From Phytopythium helicoides (Eukaryota > Oomycota > Peronosporomycetes > Pythiales > Pythiaceae): a DNA stretch of 64,000 bases. The stretch is taken from contig JANFNE010000031.1 of NCBI GenBank assembly GCA_024867545.1, forward strand, positions 620,001 to 684,000, in the 5' to 3' direction. Position numbers and translations under genes: made by a program. Below the pieces are notes generated by a model, which saw only the letters and a list, made by a program, of their open reading frames with translations, was not told the DNA's origin and ran no database searches. This document shows positions 34,980 to 45,353 of this stretch, one piece after another (position 1 is the stretch's first letter; each line of letters starts with the position of its first letter).

Positions 34980-35396
34980 GTCTTCTTCGAGTGCGGCCAT
35001 CCTAATAGCGCTTGCGGCGGATCTAAGGAGCCTTCTTTCTAGCCGTCAATGTCACAGTAGTATATCAACGAGGCATCAAGCTTCTGTTTTGACTTGTATC
35101 TTATGAGCACGTTGCTGCAAGTCGTGGTGCTACCTTACCCATGTACACTTGAGATCAAGTAAAGAATCTTGAGTTTCCTCTCTCGACTGGCGTGGCTCTG
35201 TGAAGCAATAAAACTTGTTCCATCAACCCAGCATGACCTTTGCAGTAACAAATTGCGTGACGTCCAACAAACTGCAGTTTGTTGACTACAACTTGCGGGA
35301 CTCCAAACAATCACTCTAGACTCGGCGGGAATAATCCGTGCATTACCTAACCCTCATGGTTGACGCTCAGTCTTGCACTTGCCGCCGTGGCCGACA
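34980..35396. other. Intergenic, M17 to M18
   Basis: No gene or repeat recognised. Confidence 0.4.
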
Positions 35397-35412
35397 GCTC
35401 AGTTTTCAATTA
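35397..35412 (+). promoter_or_regulatory. Core-promoter-like site of M18
   Basis: GCTCAGTTTTCAATTA matches GCTCATTYYNCAWTTT at 14 of 16 positions, but the initiator T after CA is G. It lies 45 bp before the ATG. Confidence 0.6.
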
Positions 35413-35456
35413 GCCACTGTGGCGTTCGCAGCACTGCATACGACAACGAATTCGAG

Positions 35457-36639
35457 ATGTCTCCGAGTAAGTCACTTCGATGCAGACTTGATAAGCTACC
35501 AAAGCAAGGCTGACATTCGTATCAACAGTTGAGAAGCCAGTCCGCAAGCCGAGTTATGTCGTGCTCAAGGTGAGATACAGAAGTAGCATGTTGTCAATGG
35601 AGCACGAGCGAGTGCTTACAGGCTTATGGTGCGGTAGGAGGAGAAGGAACGCCTAACGAAAGAGGTCCAAGACCTTCAGATCGAGCTGGAGCAACTACTT
35701 GAGGCGCAGAGGCAGCAAAAATGTGATGTATTCGAGGCAGCAGCAAGTTTATCAAGCCTTCTACGCAAGCAGTTAGAGGCATTGCTCCTGCGTGATGCCT
35801 TGCAAAAGCAGCGGCTGGCATTTTCCAATGCCCAATCTTCTGTCTCCAGCTATTTCCTCTCCTTCCGTGTTGGTACTTGCTGAATCAATGCTTACTAAAC
35901 CTACATGCTCGTGTTGGAGTAGAGCGCACAAGAAACCATCCCACACAAAATTACTATTCGCCTCGGCAGATGTCCCGAGCAGCGCCGCGAGACTCTTCTT
36001 AATGCCAAGAGGAAGAAGATTAACGCATCGCTTGCCTACCTGACCGAGCGCACTCGCTTCCTGGACCCATTTCGCCCGTTCTCAGAGAAATCACGCTACT
36101 TGCTGGACGGAGGAGACTTCTGCGTTCACCAAATTGATCGGATGCCAATCGATTCTTCACTAGTCACTGTTCGTCAGATGTACGATGCAATTGCGGCATA
36201 TTTTGCGAACATAGAAATGCGGGCTACGGACTTGTTGGGGGACATTACCACTCGAGACGAGATCGACTACGGAGTCGACGGGATCCAACAGAGCAGATAC
36301 GAATCTTTCCTTTCGTGTGGGGTCCCATTGGAGGTCAACACTGTGACGTTCCAAGAATTTTTAGAACGAAGCGATGAGTGTGGTGGCGGTGGACCCTTTG
36401 GCATTTTTACGTCCGACTTTGTTGACGTCGATGAGTTGTATCCATATCGACCGCACCAGTGCGTTCGCCACGATATCACAGCCGTGCTCACAATTCGCAC
36501 TCACAAGACGAAGCAATTCAACCCTGTAACAGGCCGCGAAGACAACAAAAGCGCTGTGGTCTGGACCCACTCATATTTTGGCAGGCTGCGCAACAATGGG
36601 ATTCAACTTCCTCCAATGGTTGAGCAAAGTCTACATTAG
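35457..36639 (+). pseudogene. M18: M96-like gene with premature stop
   Basis: Predicted exons: 35457-35466 (a 10-nt micro-exon), 35529-35569, 35638-35868 and 35923-36639. The micro-exon is followed by a good GTAAGT...CAACAG intron, which gives an N-terminus of only 17 residues ending RKPSYVVLK. The donor after exon 2 is degenerate: the family GTxCG is replaced, and the nearest in-phase GT is 35869. Exon 3 follows the START-like domain to SLH and then TAG at 36637, where relatives read a Glu codon (LREQLGRW). The frame stays open past this stop to TGA at 36721. About 28 C-terminal residues are lost. With the weak donor this suggests a decaying gene, though a truncated product is possible. Confidence 0.75.
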
Positions 36640-36904
36640 CAACTCGGAAGATGGGGAGACATCATGCTGTTGTGCGTGCTCGAGCAAATTTATGGACACC
36701 AGCAAGTGTCGTCGAGAGAGTGAGCATATTACCGGTATTTTTCCCTCAAGACAGCGTAGCCATCCGAGTCAACAAGGCTGTAAACATGATCAACCTGCTG
36801 TTTCCGTGCCGTCATTTGGATATCAAGATTGCGCGCAGTGTCTCATGCCTCATGCTTTGCTCGCGTCTATGCGCGTAATCGCACTGCGCGCATCGCTCTC
36901 GGTT

Positions 36905-36920
36905 TACCATTTCCCAACAT
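36905..36920 (+). promoter_or_regulatory. Initiator-like site of M19
   Basis: TACCATTTCCCAACAT contains a perfect initiator CCATTTC followed by CAA, about 11 of 16 to the extended core. It lies 43 bp before the M19 ATG. Confidence 0.5.
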
Positions 36921-36962
36921 TCGCGGATCTTCACAGCCTACCAGATTCGTGGAGGTTCAGGC

Positions 36963-38205
36963 ATGGCCTCTTTGTTCAGCGTGCCTTCACCGAGCAAGGA
37001 TTGCCCAGAAAACACATCGATCAATGCACCTTCGAAGTCGCGCAAACCCAGCTATGTGACTCGCAAAGTACGTCATTTTTCGGATGAATGTTAGTTGATT
37101 TTCACTTACAAGTCGCTCGACACCAACAGGAAAGTAAGAACAAGCTATTGTCGGAGATTGCAGCACTACAGACTCGCCTTGAAGCGTTACATGACGCTCA
37201 GCGTCAGCTGGAAGCCGAAGCGCGCCTTAAAGCTCTCAAACTACGAGAAAGCAGTCTGGGGAATCAGCTCGCGACACACGTGCTACGTGAAACAATAAAG
37301 CTCAAACAGCTTGCGCTCGTCAATCTTCAGTCAGCGATATCAGCCTACATGGTGCGAAATGCGGTCATTGCGAGGTGAAAACTGTCATGGCTAATAATGT
37401 GTTGCTGACCTGACAGAGCTCTCATGATGCAATCCCGCACCAAATTCCATTGGTCCTCGATGCTGACCATAAGCAAAGGCGAAGAACTCTCTTTGCGTTT
37501 CGACACCGCAACACGGTGTCTGCACTCGACTACTCGATGGCTCGAACTCAGTATTTGGACCCGTTTCGGCCGTTTGCCGACAACTTGCTGTCTCAATCGG
37601 AGGCTGGCGACTATTGCGCACTTTATTTGTCTGCACTTCCGCTGGATGGATCGCGTGTATCCGTGAAGCAAGTGTTTGATACTATCATCGGGCACTTGTC
37701 CAACATGGAAATGCGCATCACGGACGTCGTTGGCGACGTCACTACACGAGACGACATCGATTATGGGATAGAAGGACTCCAACAGAGCCGCTTTGTGACG
37801 CAGCTCTTGAATGGAGCCCAAATCGAGATGAACACAGTCATGAATTGGAAATTTTCTGAACGGAGCGACGAGCACGGAGGCGGGCATCCATTTGGTCTAG
37901 TGACCATCAACTCTGTCGACCGAGACGACTTATACCCGTATCAACCTCAAAATCGAGTTCGTTACGATATCACCATGGTGATGACTGTGCGCGCGCATTC
38001 GAGAGAGCGGTTCAACGAGTCAACGCGTCGTTGGGAGCAGGAGCATGTCGTTGTCTGGACTCGTGCCAGGCACACCAAGCTCCGGCCGACACTCGAGCCA
38101 TTACCGATTCTGACAAAGCATCGGCTGCTCAGCCAACTTGGAAAGTGGGGAGAAGACATGGAGCGAGCAGTTATGGAGCAAGTCCTGCTCGGCACGCAGA
38201 AGTAG
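36963..38205 (+). CDS. M19: divergent M96-like protein
   Basis: Exons 36963-37067, 37130-37351, 37417-38205 (371 aa). Exon 1 (MASLFSVPSPSKDC) ends SRKPSYVTRK. Exon 2 encodes the longest coiled coil of the three-exon genes (74 codons; LLSEIAALQTRLEAL) and ends LVNLQSAISAYM. Exon 3 has the usual landmarks with many private changes: TQYLDPFRPFADN, YGIEGLQQSRF, GHPFGLVTINSVDRDDLYPY (the DFVD becomes NSVD) and a C-terminal LGKWGEDM helix. It has no close duplicate in the window. Confidence 0.88.
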
Positions 38206-38632
38206 GAGCATCACTGCGATTGCATCGTTTCACACGGTTGATTTTGCTACAAAGAGAATCCTCCTCCTCTGGCCGAGCTTTCTCGGGCCATTCGCATTCC
38301 ACTTTCAATGCTGATCGTGTTGACACTTTCTCCGTCTTGCTTGACGCGTCCTAGAGTTAACTGATGCGACATCCATACCAACCTCGCGCGCGTTCTTGAG
38401 GACAAGGCTCCACGACGATGAAAACGGTGGTCGGAGCCGATGCGTTGGCGCAAAAGTGTCTAAAGCCAAGACGCTTTGGTGGAGTGACAGCCCAATCAAC
38501 AACTTCAAAGCCCTCCACCTCCATCAACTCGGCACCTTCATCTCCCGTAGCGCTGCCAACTGCCAGCTCACCCGTCCCCATACAAACAGCAAGATATCGA
38601 CCGTTGCTCAGGACACCAAGGCGTCCGACGCC
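38206..38632. other. Intergenic, M19 to M20
   Basis: The frame upstream of the M20 ATG is open back to about 38396 but has no ATG, so it is treated as 5' leader. Nothing else recognised. Confidence 0.4.
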
Positions 38633-39711
38633 ATGCCGAGGAAGCAGCGAGGAGAGTCGACGTACGCGGTGCGGAAGCGCGAGCGTCAGGCGCTCGTGAA
38701 GCAGGCGGAGGCTCTGGACAAGCAGCTGGAGGCTCTGAGGGCCCAGAAGCTCGTCGTGAACGCGCTGCTGCGGCAAGCGGCGCACGCGCAGCATCGAGCG
38801 GCCAACTTTTCTCGCGCTGCGCTTTCAGGCCTCGCGGTGGGTTCCTTCCAAGCTCTGCTCGTGATTCACAGCTAACGAGAGGCTGGAGGCAGCAATCCGG
38901 GAGCGGAGAGTCGCCGTTCGAGGGCGGGATCGTGCTGCCGAGCGACGACGAGGCCAGGGAGAAGCTGCTGAGCGACCGGCGAGCAATCAGCGTGAGGCTT
39001 GGACGTGCGTTCGTTGCTGAGCGCCGACAGTTCCTGGACGAGAGCTGCGGCTCGTTCAACGAGTCGAGCGCCTTCGAGACGCGCGCGGGAGACGCCTGCG
39101 TCGCTCGCTTCAGCGTCATGCCCATTGAGATGCATGGCAGGAGCGAGGACGCGGTGAAGCGCGCCATGGACGCCATGATGAGCTCCTTGGCGAACGCGGA
39201 GCTCGTCATTTCGGAGACGTCCGAGTTCATCACCATTCGGCAGGACGGCGACTGGTTCTATCAGCACGGGCCTGCGTGTCTGGCGGACAGAGGCGTCGCG
39301 CTCCAACGCGTGCTCTCTGCAAACGCGCAAGGATCGGTGCTCGTCGAGTCGGAAGCGGTGAGCTTTGCCGAGTTCTTTGAGAGCGGGGAAGGTGGTTTTG
39401 CCGGCCCACATGGAATCATCACAACCGAAGTGGTCGAGCACGACGCCGCCTACCCGTACCATCCCAAAGACCGAGTCCGCCGAGACGTGTCGTCGGTCAT
39501 TTTGATCTCGAGCCCTCGAGCTGACACTGGCGGCGACGGCACCACTGTCTTGCTGACGGTGTGGTCCAACTGCACGTTTCGCCGACCGACAGACGCCGCG
39601 TCGAGTGCCGAGAGTGTGCGGTCACTGCAGCCAAAGTACGTGGGCTGGGGAGGCGGCATGATTGAGGACATGCAGCAGATCCTGCAGTGCTCGGAGCGCG
39701 CGGATGCATGA
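38633..39711 (+). CDS. M20: divergent two-exon M96-like protein
   Basis: Exons 38633-38836 and 38893-39711 (340 aa). The first ATG in the open frame gives MPRKQRGESTYAVRKRERQ. Unlike the array genes, the STYAVRK motif runs straight into the coiled coil with no intron. The second conserved intron is present; it contains CTAAC, a good branch site, 14 nt before the acceptor. The START-like domain keeps the plan (RRQFLDES, GDACVARF, an EFFESG...GPHGIITTEVVEHDAAYPYHP segment, a C-terminal GWGGGMIEDM) but shares few residues. GC is higher than in the array. It may represent a single-copy, older branch. Confidence 0.8.
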
Positions 39712-39773
39712 AGAAAGGCTAGTGTTTCGTTTGGATAAATACGATCTGAACGTCTCTCCTTGACTACATACTG

Positions 39774-41246
39774 CTAAAACGCGTTGCTATCGTGAGACGC
39801 GTGGTGCTCGTGCTCCGACATGTACGTGAGTGACTCTCGGACAGAGTCGAGTATGGTCTCGCCCCAGCGACCCATGGAATCACGCATGCTTCGCACCATA
39901 TCGTCTGCCACCGCTAGGTCGGTGTGGTGAAATTTCCACGCTGCCCATCGCTTCAAAATGACAACCAGCTCTCGGCCGTCTTCATCGCAGCCAGTTCTTG
40001 AGCCACAGTGAAACTCACCGGGATCACGGCGTTCATATCGTCGATCAACGTACCGCGGTGTCACGGTGATAATTGAGGTGCCGTCTCTGCGTATGCGCGC
40101 CTGGGGTCGATAAGGGTAGAGTAGATCCTCATCGACGTAGTCGCCTGCGATTACTGCGTAATCGCCGTCGGCAAAGTACTCGGAGAAGGTCACGGAATTC
40201 GATTCGACGAAGGTTCCATCCGTGGTCGACGACACCAGTCGCGCTTGCATGAGGCTCGCCTCGCCGTGGTTGTCGTCTTCGCGGATCGTAATGTTGCCCG
40301 AAATCTCGGAGATGATGATTTCGGCGTTGGCGATCGCTCGGCGGAGTGCTATCAGAATGGCATGGACGCTCGGAGCCCCCGTCAACGGGACGACGTCGAG
40401 GCGCACGACACAATAGTCGCCCTCTTGCGAGTTGTAGCGCTCTTCCTCGTAGAACGGCGTCTCTGGCTGTAGGTGCGCCGTTCGGTCGACCATGAACCGC
40501 CATGCCTCGCGGATCTTGGCCTCCTTCATGGCCATGAGCGTGCGGTGGCGCTCCCCACGGTCGAGCCCGAGCTTGATGGGCACTTTGGTCGGGTGTATCC
40601 TCGGCAGGCTCTGCTGCTGCTCACATCCCACGACACTCGTTAGACCTAGCAGACGCAGTAGTTCTCCGGCCGCACGCACCACATATCCCGACAGCAGGCT
40701 CTGCACGCGCGCGAAAGCGACGTGGTGCTCCTCGATGCTCTCCCGCAGCACGAGGTTGCTCTGTCGCTGCCTGGCGACGGTCTTGGCGGCCTCTCCCTTC
40801 TCCACGAGCGCCTGGAACTTGAGCTCGTCCAGCCGCGCCTGCAGCAGCTCGATCTCGGCCAGCAGCGCCTGCTTCTCCTCCTTGCGCACCGTGTGCGTGG
40901 GCTTGCGCTTCTTGAACGTGCGCTTCTTCTTGGGCTTGGGCTCCTGCTCCTCCGCCGCGCGCCGCCGCTCCCTGCTCGGCGACTCGTCGCTCAGCGACCG
41001 ACTGGCCGCGCTCGCCAGCGACCGCAGCGCGTGCGGCGCCTGCTCCTCCTTGACCGCCAGCTGCTCGTCGTCGCCGTCGCCGTCGCGCGCGCTGCTGCTC
41101 TCGTCGGCCGTCTCGTCTGCCTCGTCCTCGTCCTCATCGGCGGGAGGCGCCGACGGCCACAGCGCGTCCGGCGGCTGCCAAACCTGCAGCTGCCGCGGCG
41201 CGCAGACGGCCAGCGAGCGCGTCGGCGGGGCCCGTAGCAGGTCCAT
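39774..41246 (-). CDS. M21: long divergent M96-like protein
   Basis: Minus strand; 490 codons are open without splicing. A 69-bp in-frame, stop-free intron at the family's second intron position is likely (40611-40679: donor GTGCGT, internal CTAAC, acceptor CAG), giving 467 aa. The N-terminus is ~110 residues longer than in relatives, with an acidic tract (DEDEDEADETADES) and a Lys-rich basic run (KPKKKRTFKKRKPTHTVRK) that looks like a nuclear-localisation or DNA-contact region. The coiled coil (LLAEIELLQARLDEL) follows without the first intron. Further on there are EGDYCVVRLD, SGNITIRED, YVDEDLLYPYRPQARIRRD and MGRWGETILDSVRESL. It is convergent with M20, 62 bp apart. The basic run plus coiled coil suggest a bZIP-like nuclear protein; this is inference. 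Confidence 0.85.
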   Translation of the reverse strand: MDLLRAPPTRSLAVCAPRQLQVWQPPDALWPSAPPADEDEDEADETADESSSARDGDGDDEQLAVKEEQAPHALRSLASAASRSLSDESPSRERRRAAEEQEPKPKKKRTFKKRKPTHTVRKEEKQALLAEIELLQARLDELKFQALVEKGEAAKTVARQRQSNLVLRESIEEHHVAFARVQSLLSGYVVRAAGELLRLLGLTSVVGCEQQQSLPRIHPTKVPIKLGLDRGERHRTLMAMKEAKIREAWRFMVDRTAHLQPETPFYEEERYNSQEGDYCVVRLDVVPLTGAPSVHAILIALRRAIANAEIIISEISGNITIREDDNHGEASLMQARLVSSTTDGTFVESNSVTFSEYFADGDYAVIAGDYVDEDLLYPYRPQARIRRDGTSIITVTPRYVDRRYERRDPGEFHCGSRTGCDEDGRELVVILKRWAAWKFHHTDLAVADDMVRSMRDSMGRWGETILDSVRESLTYMSEHEHHASHDSNAF

Positions 41247-41288
41247 GAGGGCGGCGACTTGTGGACTGGTCGACTGCAGAAGACTGTG

Positions 41289-41295
41289 GGAGTGG
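41289..41295 (-). promoter_or_regulatory. Initiator-like site of M21
   Basis: On the minus strand CCACTCC fits YCAYTYY, about 43 bp before the M21 ATG. Short motif only. Confidence 0.35.
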
Positions 41296-41569
41296 CGTGG
41301 CGGCGGGGGTGGTTTCTCATAGTTGATGGATAGTGGTTTGGGGGAGGGTATTGGTTATGAGGGGGTTTAGTGTAGAGTAAGTTTGTTTGAGAGATAGCAA
41401 GGTATGAAGTGTATTGAATGTAGGGGTGCAGCGGGTGAGACGGGAGGCGGGCGAATCATCGCCACCAAGGATTACGCGCATACAAAGCCCAAGTGTCGCG
41501 TTGGGTGACGCGTGCGCGTTCATTTGTGTGCGCGCCGCACAAAATATGTCGTGCTTATTTCGGAACGAT

Positions 41570-41618
41570 AGCCATAAAAATGTTTCGGAACGATAGCCAT
41601 AAAAATGGTACCTTTAAT
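41570..41618. repeat. Short tandem repeat, two units
   Basis: Two direct copies of CGGAACGATAGCCATAAAAA with a short joining sequence. The mirrored copy is at 45686-45734. Confidence 0.8.
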
Positions 41619-41950
41619 CCAGAAGAGATGCCTAAATAGGGTCTGTCTGGAAAAACGGAGCAGCGCCACAGCCAAGAACGCACTTGAGCAGACCACCGCA
41701 CCAAACAGGAAGCCAAACACGTCCAGGGTGTTGCCATTCTCACCCGTCCTAGTATTTTTGTGATGCCAGCAACGGTGACGAATGCGCGCAACAGCCCCAG
41801 ATATGCAGGCAGAAACTTCAACGTTCAAGTGTGCATGGGAAGCAACTTGTTGTTGTATTTGCAACTCGTAGTGTGTTGCATGTTAGCATTGCAGAGGGAA
41901 CGAGGTTTGTATGGGTTTACCCTCTCTGCGTCCAAGCCCGACCTTTTTCT

Positions 41951-43173
41951 TCAAGGCAGGTCTTGGATCTTGACGACCACCTTGCCGATGTTCTTCCGCG
42001 CCATCACGTAGTCCAGTGCGTCGGGAACGCTGGTGAGCCCGTCGAACTTGACGTCGTCCATTCCGTACCGCAGCTCTCCCTTCTCGAACATCTCCAGCAC
42101 CTTTGGGCGGAGTCTCTCCACGGGTTCAGGGTACGCCGTCAGACTAATGCCTCGGATCGAAGCACACTTGGAGATCAGCGGCGGAAGCACATCGTTTAGC
42201 GTCGCCCCCTCCTTCTTCTTACTACTCTCCGAAGCGGTGGAAGCACTGGAGTCACCCGGAGCGCTGTAATCTGACGTCGTCCCAAACGCAATGACGCGGC
42301 CGTGCATAGCGAGGTGGGGAACGAGCGAGGCCAGCAAATCGCCGCCGACGCTGTCGAAGAGGAGGTTGATCCCGCTGGGATATTCCTTCCTCAGGACCTC
42401 ACTCACGTCTTCCACCGAGTAGTTAATGACACGGTCGCACCCCAGGGCTGTCAAGAAATCCGCCTTTTTGGCGGAGCTCGTCATCCCGATGACCGTGTTG
42501 CCGGCATTCTTGGCGAGCTGGACGACATATTGGCCTGTGCCGCCGGCTGCTGCAGTCACGAATACCGTCTCACCCGTTTTCATCTCGCCGGCCTCTTCCA
42601 GTGACGCTAGCGCCCAGACCGCTGACGTGATCGACATGGTCTCCGCTTCGCTGGACGGTGTTTTGACGAGCACTTGGGCAGGCACGAGGTTGTATTCGGC
42701 AAATGCGCCAGGGGCTGTGTTACACCACCACCACCCGCCACATGCGATCAAATCGTCTGTGAGAACGCCATTCGCTCGACTCAATGCTGAAATTCTCACA
42801 AAACTTACCGATGTACGTCACACTCTCACCAACAGCGACGGAGTTCACGCCCTCGCCAACTTCAGTAACGACACCAACTAGAGAAGAAGCGCACACACCC
42901 ATAAAGATACTTGTCAACCGGGGTTCTAGGACGGCAAACAATCGAGCCGGCTGACGTGTTACCTGCTTCAAGACCAGCTGTGAACGGCAGCTCCTGCCGC
43001 CGGACGAAACGGTTCTCCAGGACGAGCACGTCGTAGGCAGCCACGCACGCTGACGTGTTCTTCACGACGACGTGGCCGGGCGTGGCACTTGGGATCGGGA
43101 GTTCAACGACCTTGCCAGCGGTGCCGTAGTCGTCGGAGGGTTCAGTCACTCGGAGGGCCTTGTAGGTCGGCAT
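41951..43173 (-). CDS. Zinc-free MDR quinone oxidoreductase-like, left copy
   Basis: Complement of 41951-42714, 42809-42877 and 42963-43173; the mirror of the gene at 44131-45353, with the same 347-aa product. Medium-chain dehydrogenase/reductase of the NAD(P)H quinone oxidoreductase or prostaglandin reductase 3 (ZADH2) type. It has an N-terminal GroES-like fold and then a Rossmann fold with AAAGGTGQ at residues 148-155 binding the NADPH phosphates. No zinc-ligand cysteine pattern is seen. It presumably reduces quinones or enones in cytosol or mitochondria. Introns are 85 and 94 bp. Intron 1 splits the Val codon that restores GLEAVGVVTEVGEG, which confirms the splice. Confidence 0.88.
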
Positions 43174-43242
43174 GGTGTCGCGATGCAGACACTTGGCTTG
43201 GAGTTTGGTGTTTCGGGGTTGAGCTGTTGAGCTTCGAGGAGT

Positions 43243-43258
43243 AAATTGGAAAGTGGGG
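43243..43258 (-). promoter_or_regulatory. Core promoter of left dehydrogenase
   Basis: Mirror of 44046-44061. On the minus strand CCCCACTTTCCAATTT matches the oomycete core promoter at 13 of 16 positions, 69 bp before the ATG. Confidence 0.7.
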
Positions 43259-44045
43259 TGGCCGCACAGCTGGGACGAGGCCAAGCAGCCTTGCTGCAAG
43301 CCGTCTCAATGAACGGTGCAGTAATTGATCGACGATCGAGCTCGTGCTCGATACTAAGTTGATCTCCTTCATAACACTTCTCTTCAGAGTGTGTTGAGCG
43401 GTATCCAACACTTCAGTCACTTCAGACAGTACTGGACGCACTGAATAATCCGGCCTGTGACGTGACTGAAAATCGCGTAAACCATGCGGGGCTGCTGGTT
43501 GCCGTTGTGGTTCCTGTAGACCTCCTCATCGTCGATGGAGACAATACTAAACCGTTCAGATGAAGTATATTGTCTACGAACAATTTGATCTATGAGTTCG
43601 ACGCTCCACACTTCCGCGTCGATGGATAGAGCCTCAGCCAGTGACTCCATGTCAAACTACATTGACAAGTCTCCAACATTGCATCAGCCCTACGAACGAT
43701 GTCCAATGCGTACAATGACAGTCAACATTTCTTTTTCTGCTTCAAGACCCTTTCCATACTCGTCTCCATCGACGATGAGGAGGTCTACAGGAACCACAAC
43801 GGCAACCAGCAGCCCCGCATGGTTTACGCGATTTTCAGTCACGTCACAGGCCGGATTATTCAGTGCGTCCAGTACTGTCTGAAGTGACTGAAGTGTTGGA
43901 TACCGCTCAACACACTCTGAAGAGAAGTGTTATGAAGGAGATCAACTTAGTATCGAGCACGAGCTCGATCGTCGATCAATTACTGCACCGTTCATTGAGA
44001 CGGCTTGCAGCAAGGCTGCTTGGCCTCGTCCCAGCTGTGCGGCCA

Positions 44046-44061
44046 CCCCACTTTCCAATTT
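44046..44061 (+). promoter_or_regulatory. Core promoter of right dehydrogenase
   Basis: CCCCACTTTCCAATTT: the initiator CCACTTT followed by CAATTT, a full match in the flanking half of GCTCATTYYNCAWTTT. 69 bp upstream of the ATG. Confidence 0.7.
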
Positions 44062-44130
44062 ACTCCTCGAAGCTCAACAGCTCAACCCCGAAACACCAAA
44101 CTCCAAGCCAAGTGTCTGCATCGCGACACC

Positions 44131-45353
44131 ATGCCGACCTACAAGGCCCTCCGAGTGACTGAACCCTCCGACGACTACGGCACCGCTGGCAAGGTCGTTG
44201 AACTCCCGATCCCAAGTGCCACGCCCGGCCACGTCGTCGTGAAGAACACGTCAGCGTGCGTGGCTGCCTACGACGTGCTCGTCCTGGAGAACCGTTTCGT
44301 CCGGCGGCAGGAGCTGCCGTTCACAGCTGGTCTTGAAGCAGGTAACACGTCAGCCGGCTCGATTGTTTGCCGTCCTAGAACCCCGGTTGACAAGTATCTT
44401 TATGGGTGTGTGCGCTTCTTCTCTAGTTGGTGTCGTTACTGAAGTTGGCGAGGGCGTGAACTCCGTCGCTGTTGGTGAGAGTGTGACGTACATCGGTAAG
44501 TTTTGTGAGAATTTCAGCATTGAGTCGAGCGAATGGCGTTCTCACAGACGATTTGATCGCATGTGGCGGGTGGTGGTGGTGTAACACAGCCCCTGGCGCA
44601 TTTGCCGAATACAACCTCGTGCCTGCCCAAGTGCTCGTCAAAACACCGTCCAGCGAAGCGGAGACCATGTCGATCACGTCAGCGGTCTGGGCGCTAGCGT
44701 CACTGGAAGAGGCCGGCGAGATGAAAACGGGTGAGACGGTATTCGTGACTGCAGCAGCCGGCGGCACAGGCCAATATGTCGTCCAGCTCGCCAAGAATGC
44801 CGGCAACACGGTCATCGGGATGACGAGCTCCGCCAAAAAGGCGGATTTCTTGACAGCCCTGGGGTGCGACCGTGTCATTAACTACTCGGTGGAAGACGTG
44901 AGTGAGGTCCTGAGGAAGGAATATCCCAGCGGGATCAACCTCCTCTTCGACAGCGTCGGCGGCGATTTGCTGGCCTCGCTCGTTCCCCACCTCGCTATGC
45001 ACGGCCGCGTCATTGCGTTTGGGACGACGTCAGATTACAGCGCTCCGGGTGACTCCAGTGCTTCCACCGCTTCGGAGAGTAGTAAGAAGAAGGAGGGGGC
45101 GACGCTAAACGATGTGCTTCCGCCGCTGATCTCCAAGTGTGCTTCGATCCGAGGCATTAGTCTGACGGCGTACCCTGAACCCGTGGAGAGACTCCGCCCA
45201 AAGGTGCTGGAGATGTTCGAGAAGGGAGAGCTGCGGTACGGAATGGACGACGTCAAGTTCGACGGGCTCACCAGCGTTCCCGACGCACTGGACTACGTGA
45301 TGGCGCGGAAGAACATCGGCAAGGTGGTCGTCAAGATCCAAGACCTGCCTTGA
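44131..45353 (+). CDS. Zinc-free MDR quinone oxidoreductase-like, right copy
   Basis: Exons 44131-44341, 44427-44495, 44590-45353 (347 aa). Start MPTYKALRVTEPSDD, 69 bp after the core promoter. Domain order: GroES-like catalytic fold (residues 1-120, with the substrate-side LPFTAGLEAVGVVTEVGEG), a Rossmann fold with AAAGGTGQ (148-155), and a C-terminal return to the catalytic fold ending NIGKVVVKIQDLP. The family reduces quinones or conjugated carbonyls with NADPH. Length is usual for the family. An internal Ser/Lys stretch (SSASTASESSKKKEG) is an insertion in a surface loop. Both copies are intact, so dosage may be doubled if the palindrome is real. Confidence 0.9.

Larger units (their letters stand above)
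41513..43542 (-). repeat. Left arm of 2,030-bp inverted repeat
   Basis: Every position x in this arm pairs with 87,304 minus x in 43762-45791. All reading frames I compared are the same in both arms, so identity is at or near 100 percent. Outside 41513 and inside 43542 the pairing stops abruptly. Contains a complete dehydrogenase gene, its core promoter, and a 2-unit tandem repeat near the outer end (41570-41618). Confidence 0.95.
43174..44130. other. Inner region of the inverted repeat and spacer
   Basis: Holds the two mirrored divergent promoters and the unique 219-bp spacer 43543-43761. From the spacer two divergent ORFs start (43650 leftward, 43699 rightward). They enter the arms in the same frame and share the ending VSIDDEEVYRNHNGNQQ and on to QCVQYCLK. 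I do not recognise this peptide; it looks like a gene fragment cut by formation of the palindrome. Confidence 0.5.

Noticed and set aside
40491..41322. Long plus-strand ORFs opposite M21
   Set aside because: Ser/Leu/Arg-rich shadow frames of the GC-rich M21 coding strand.
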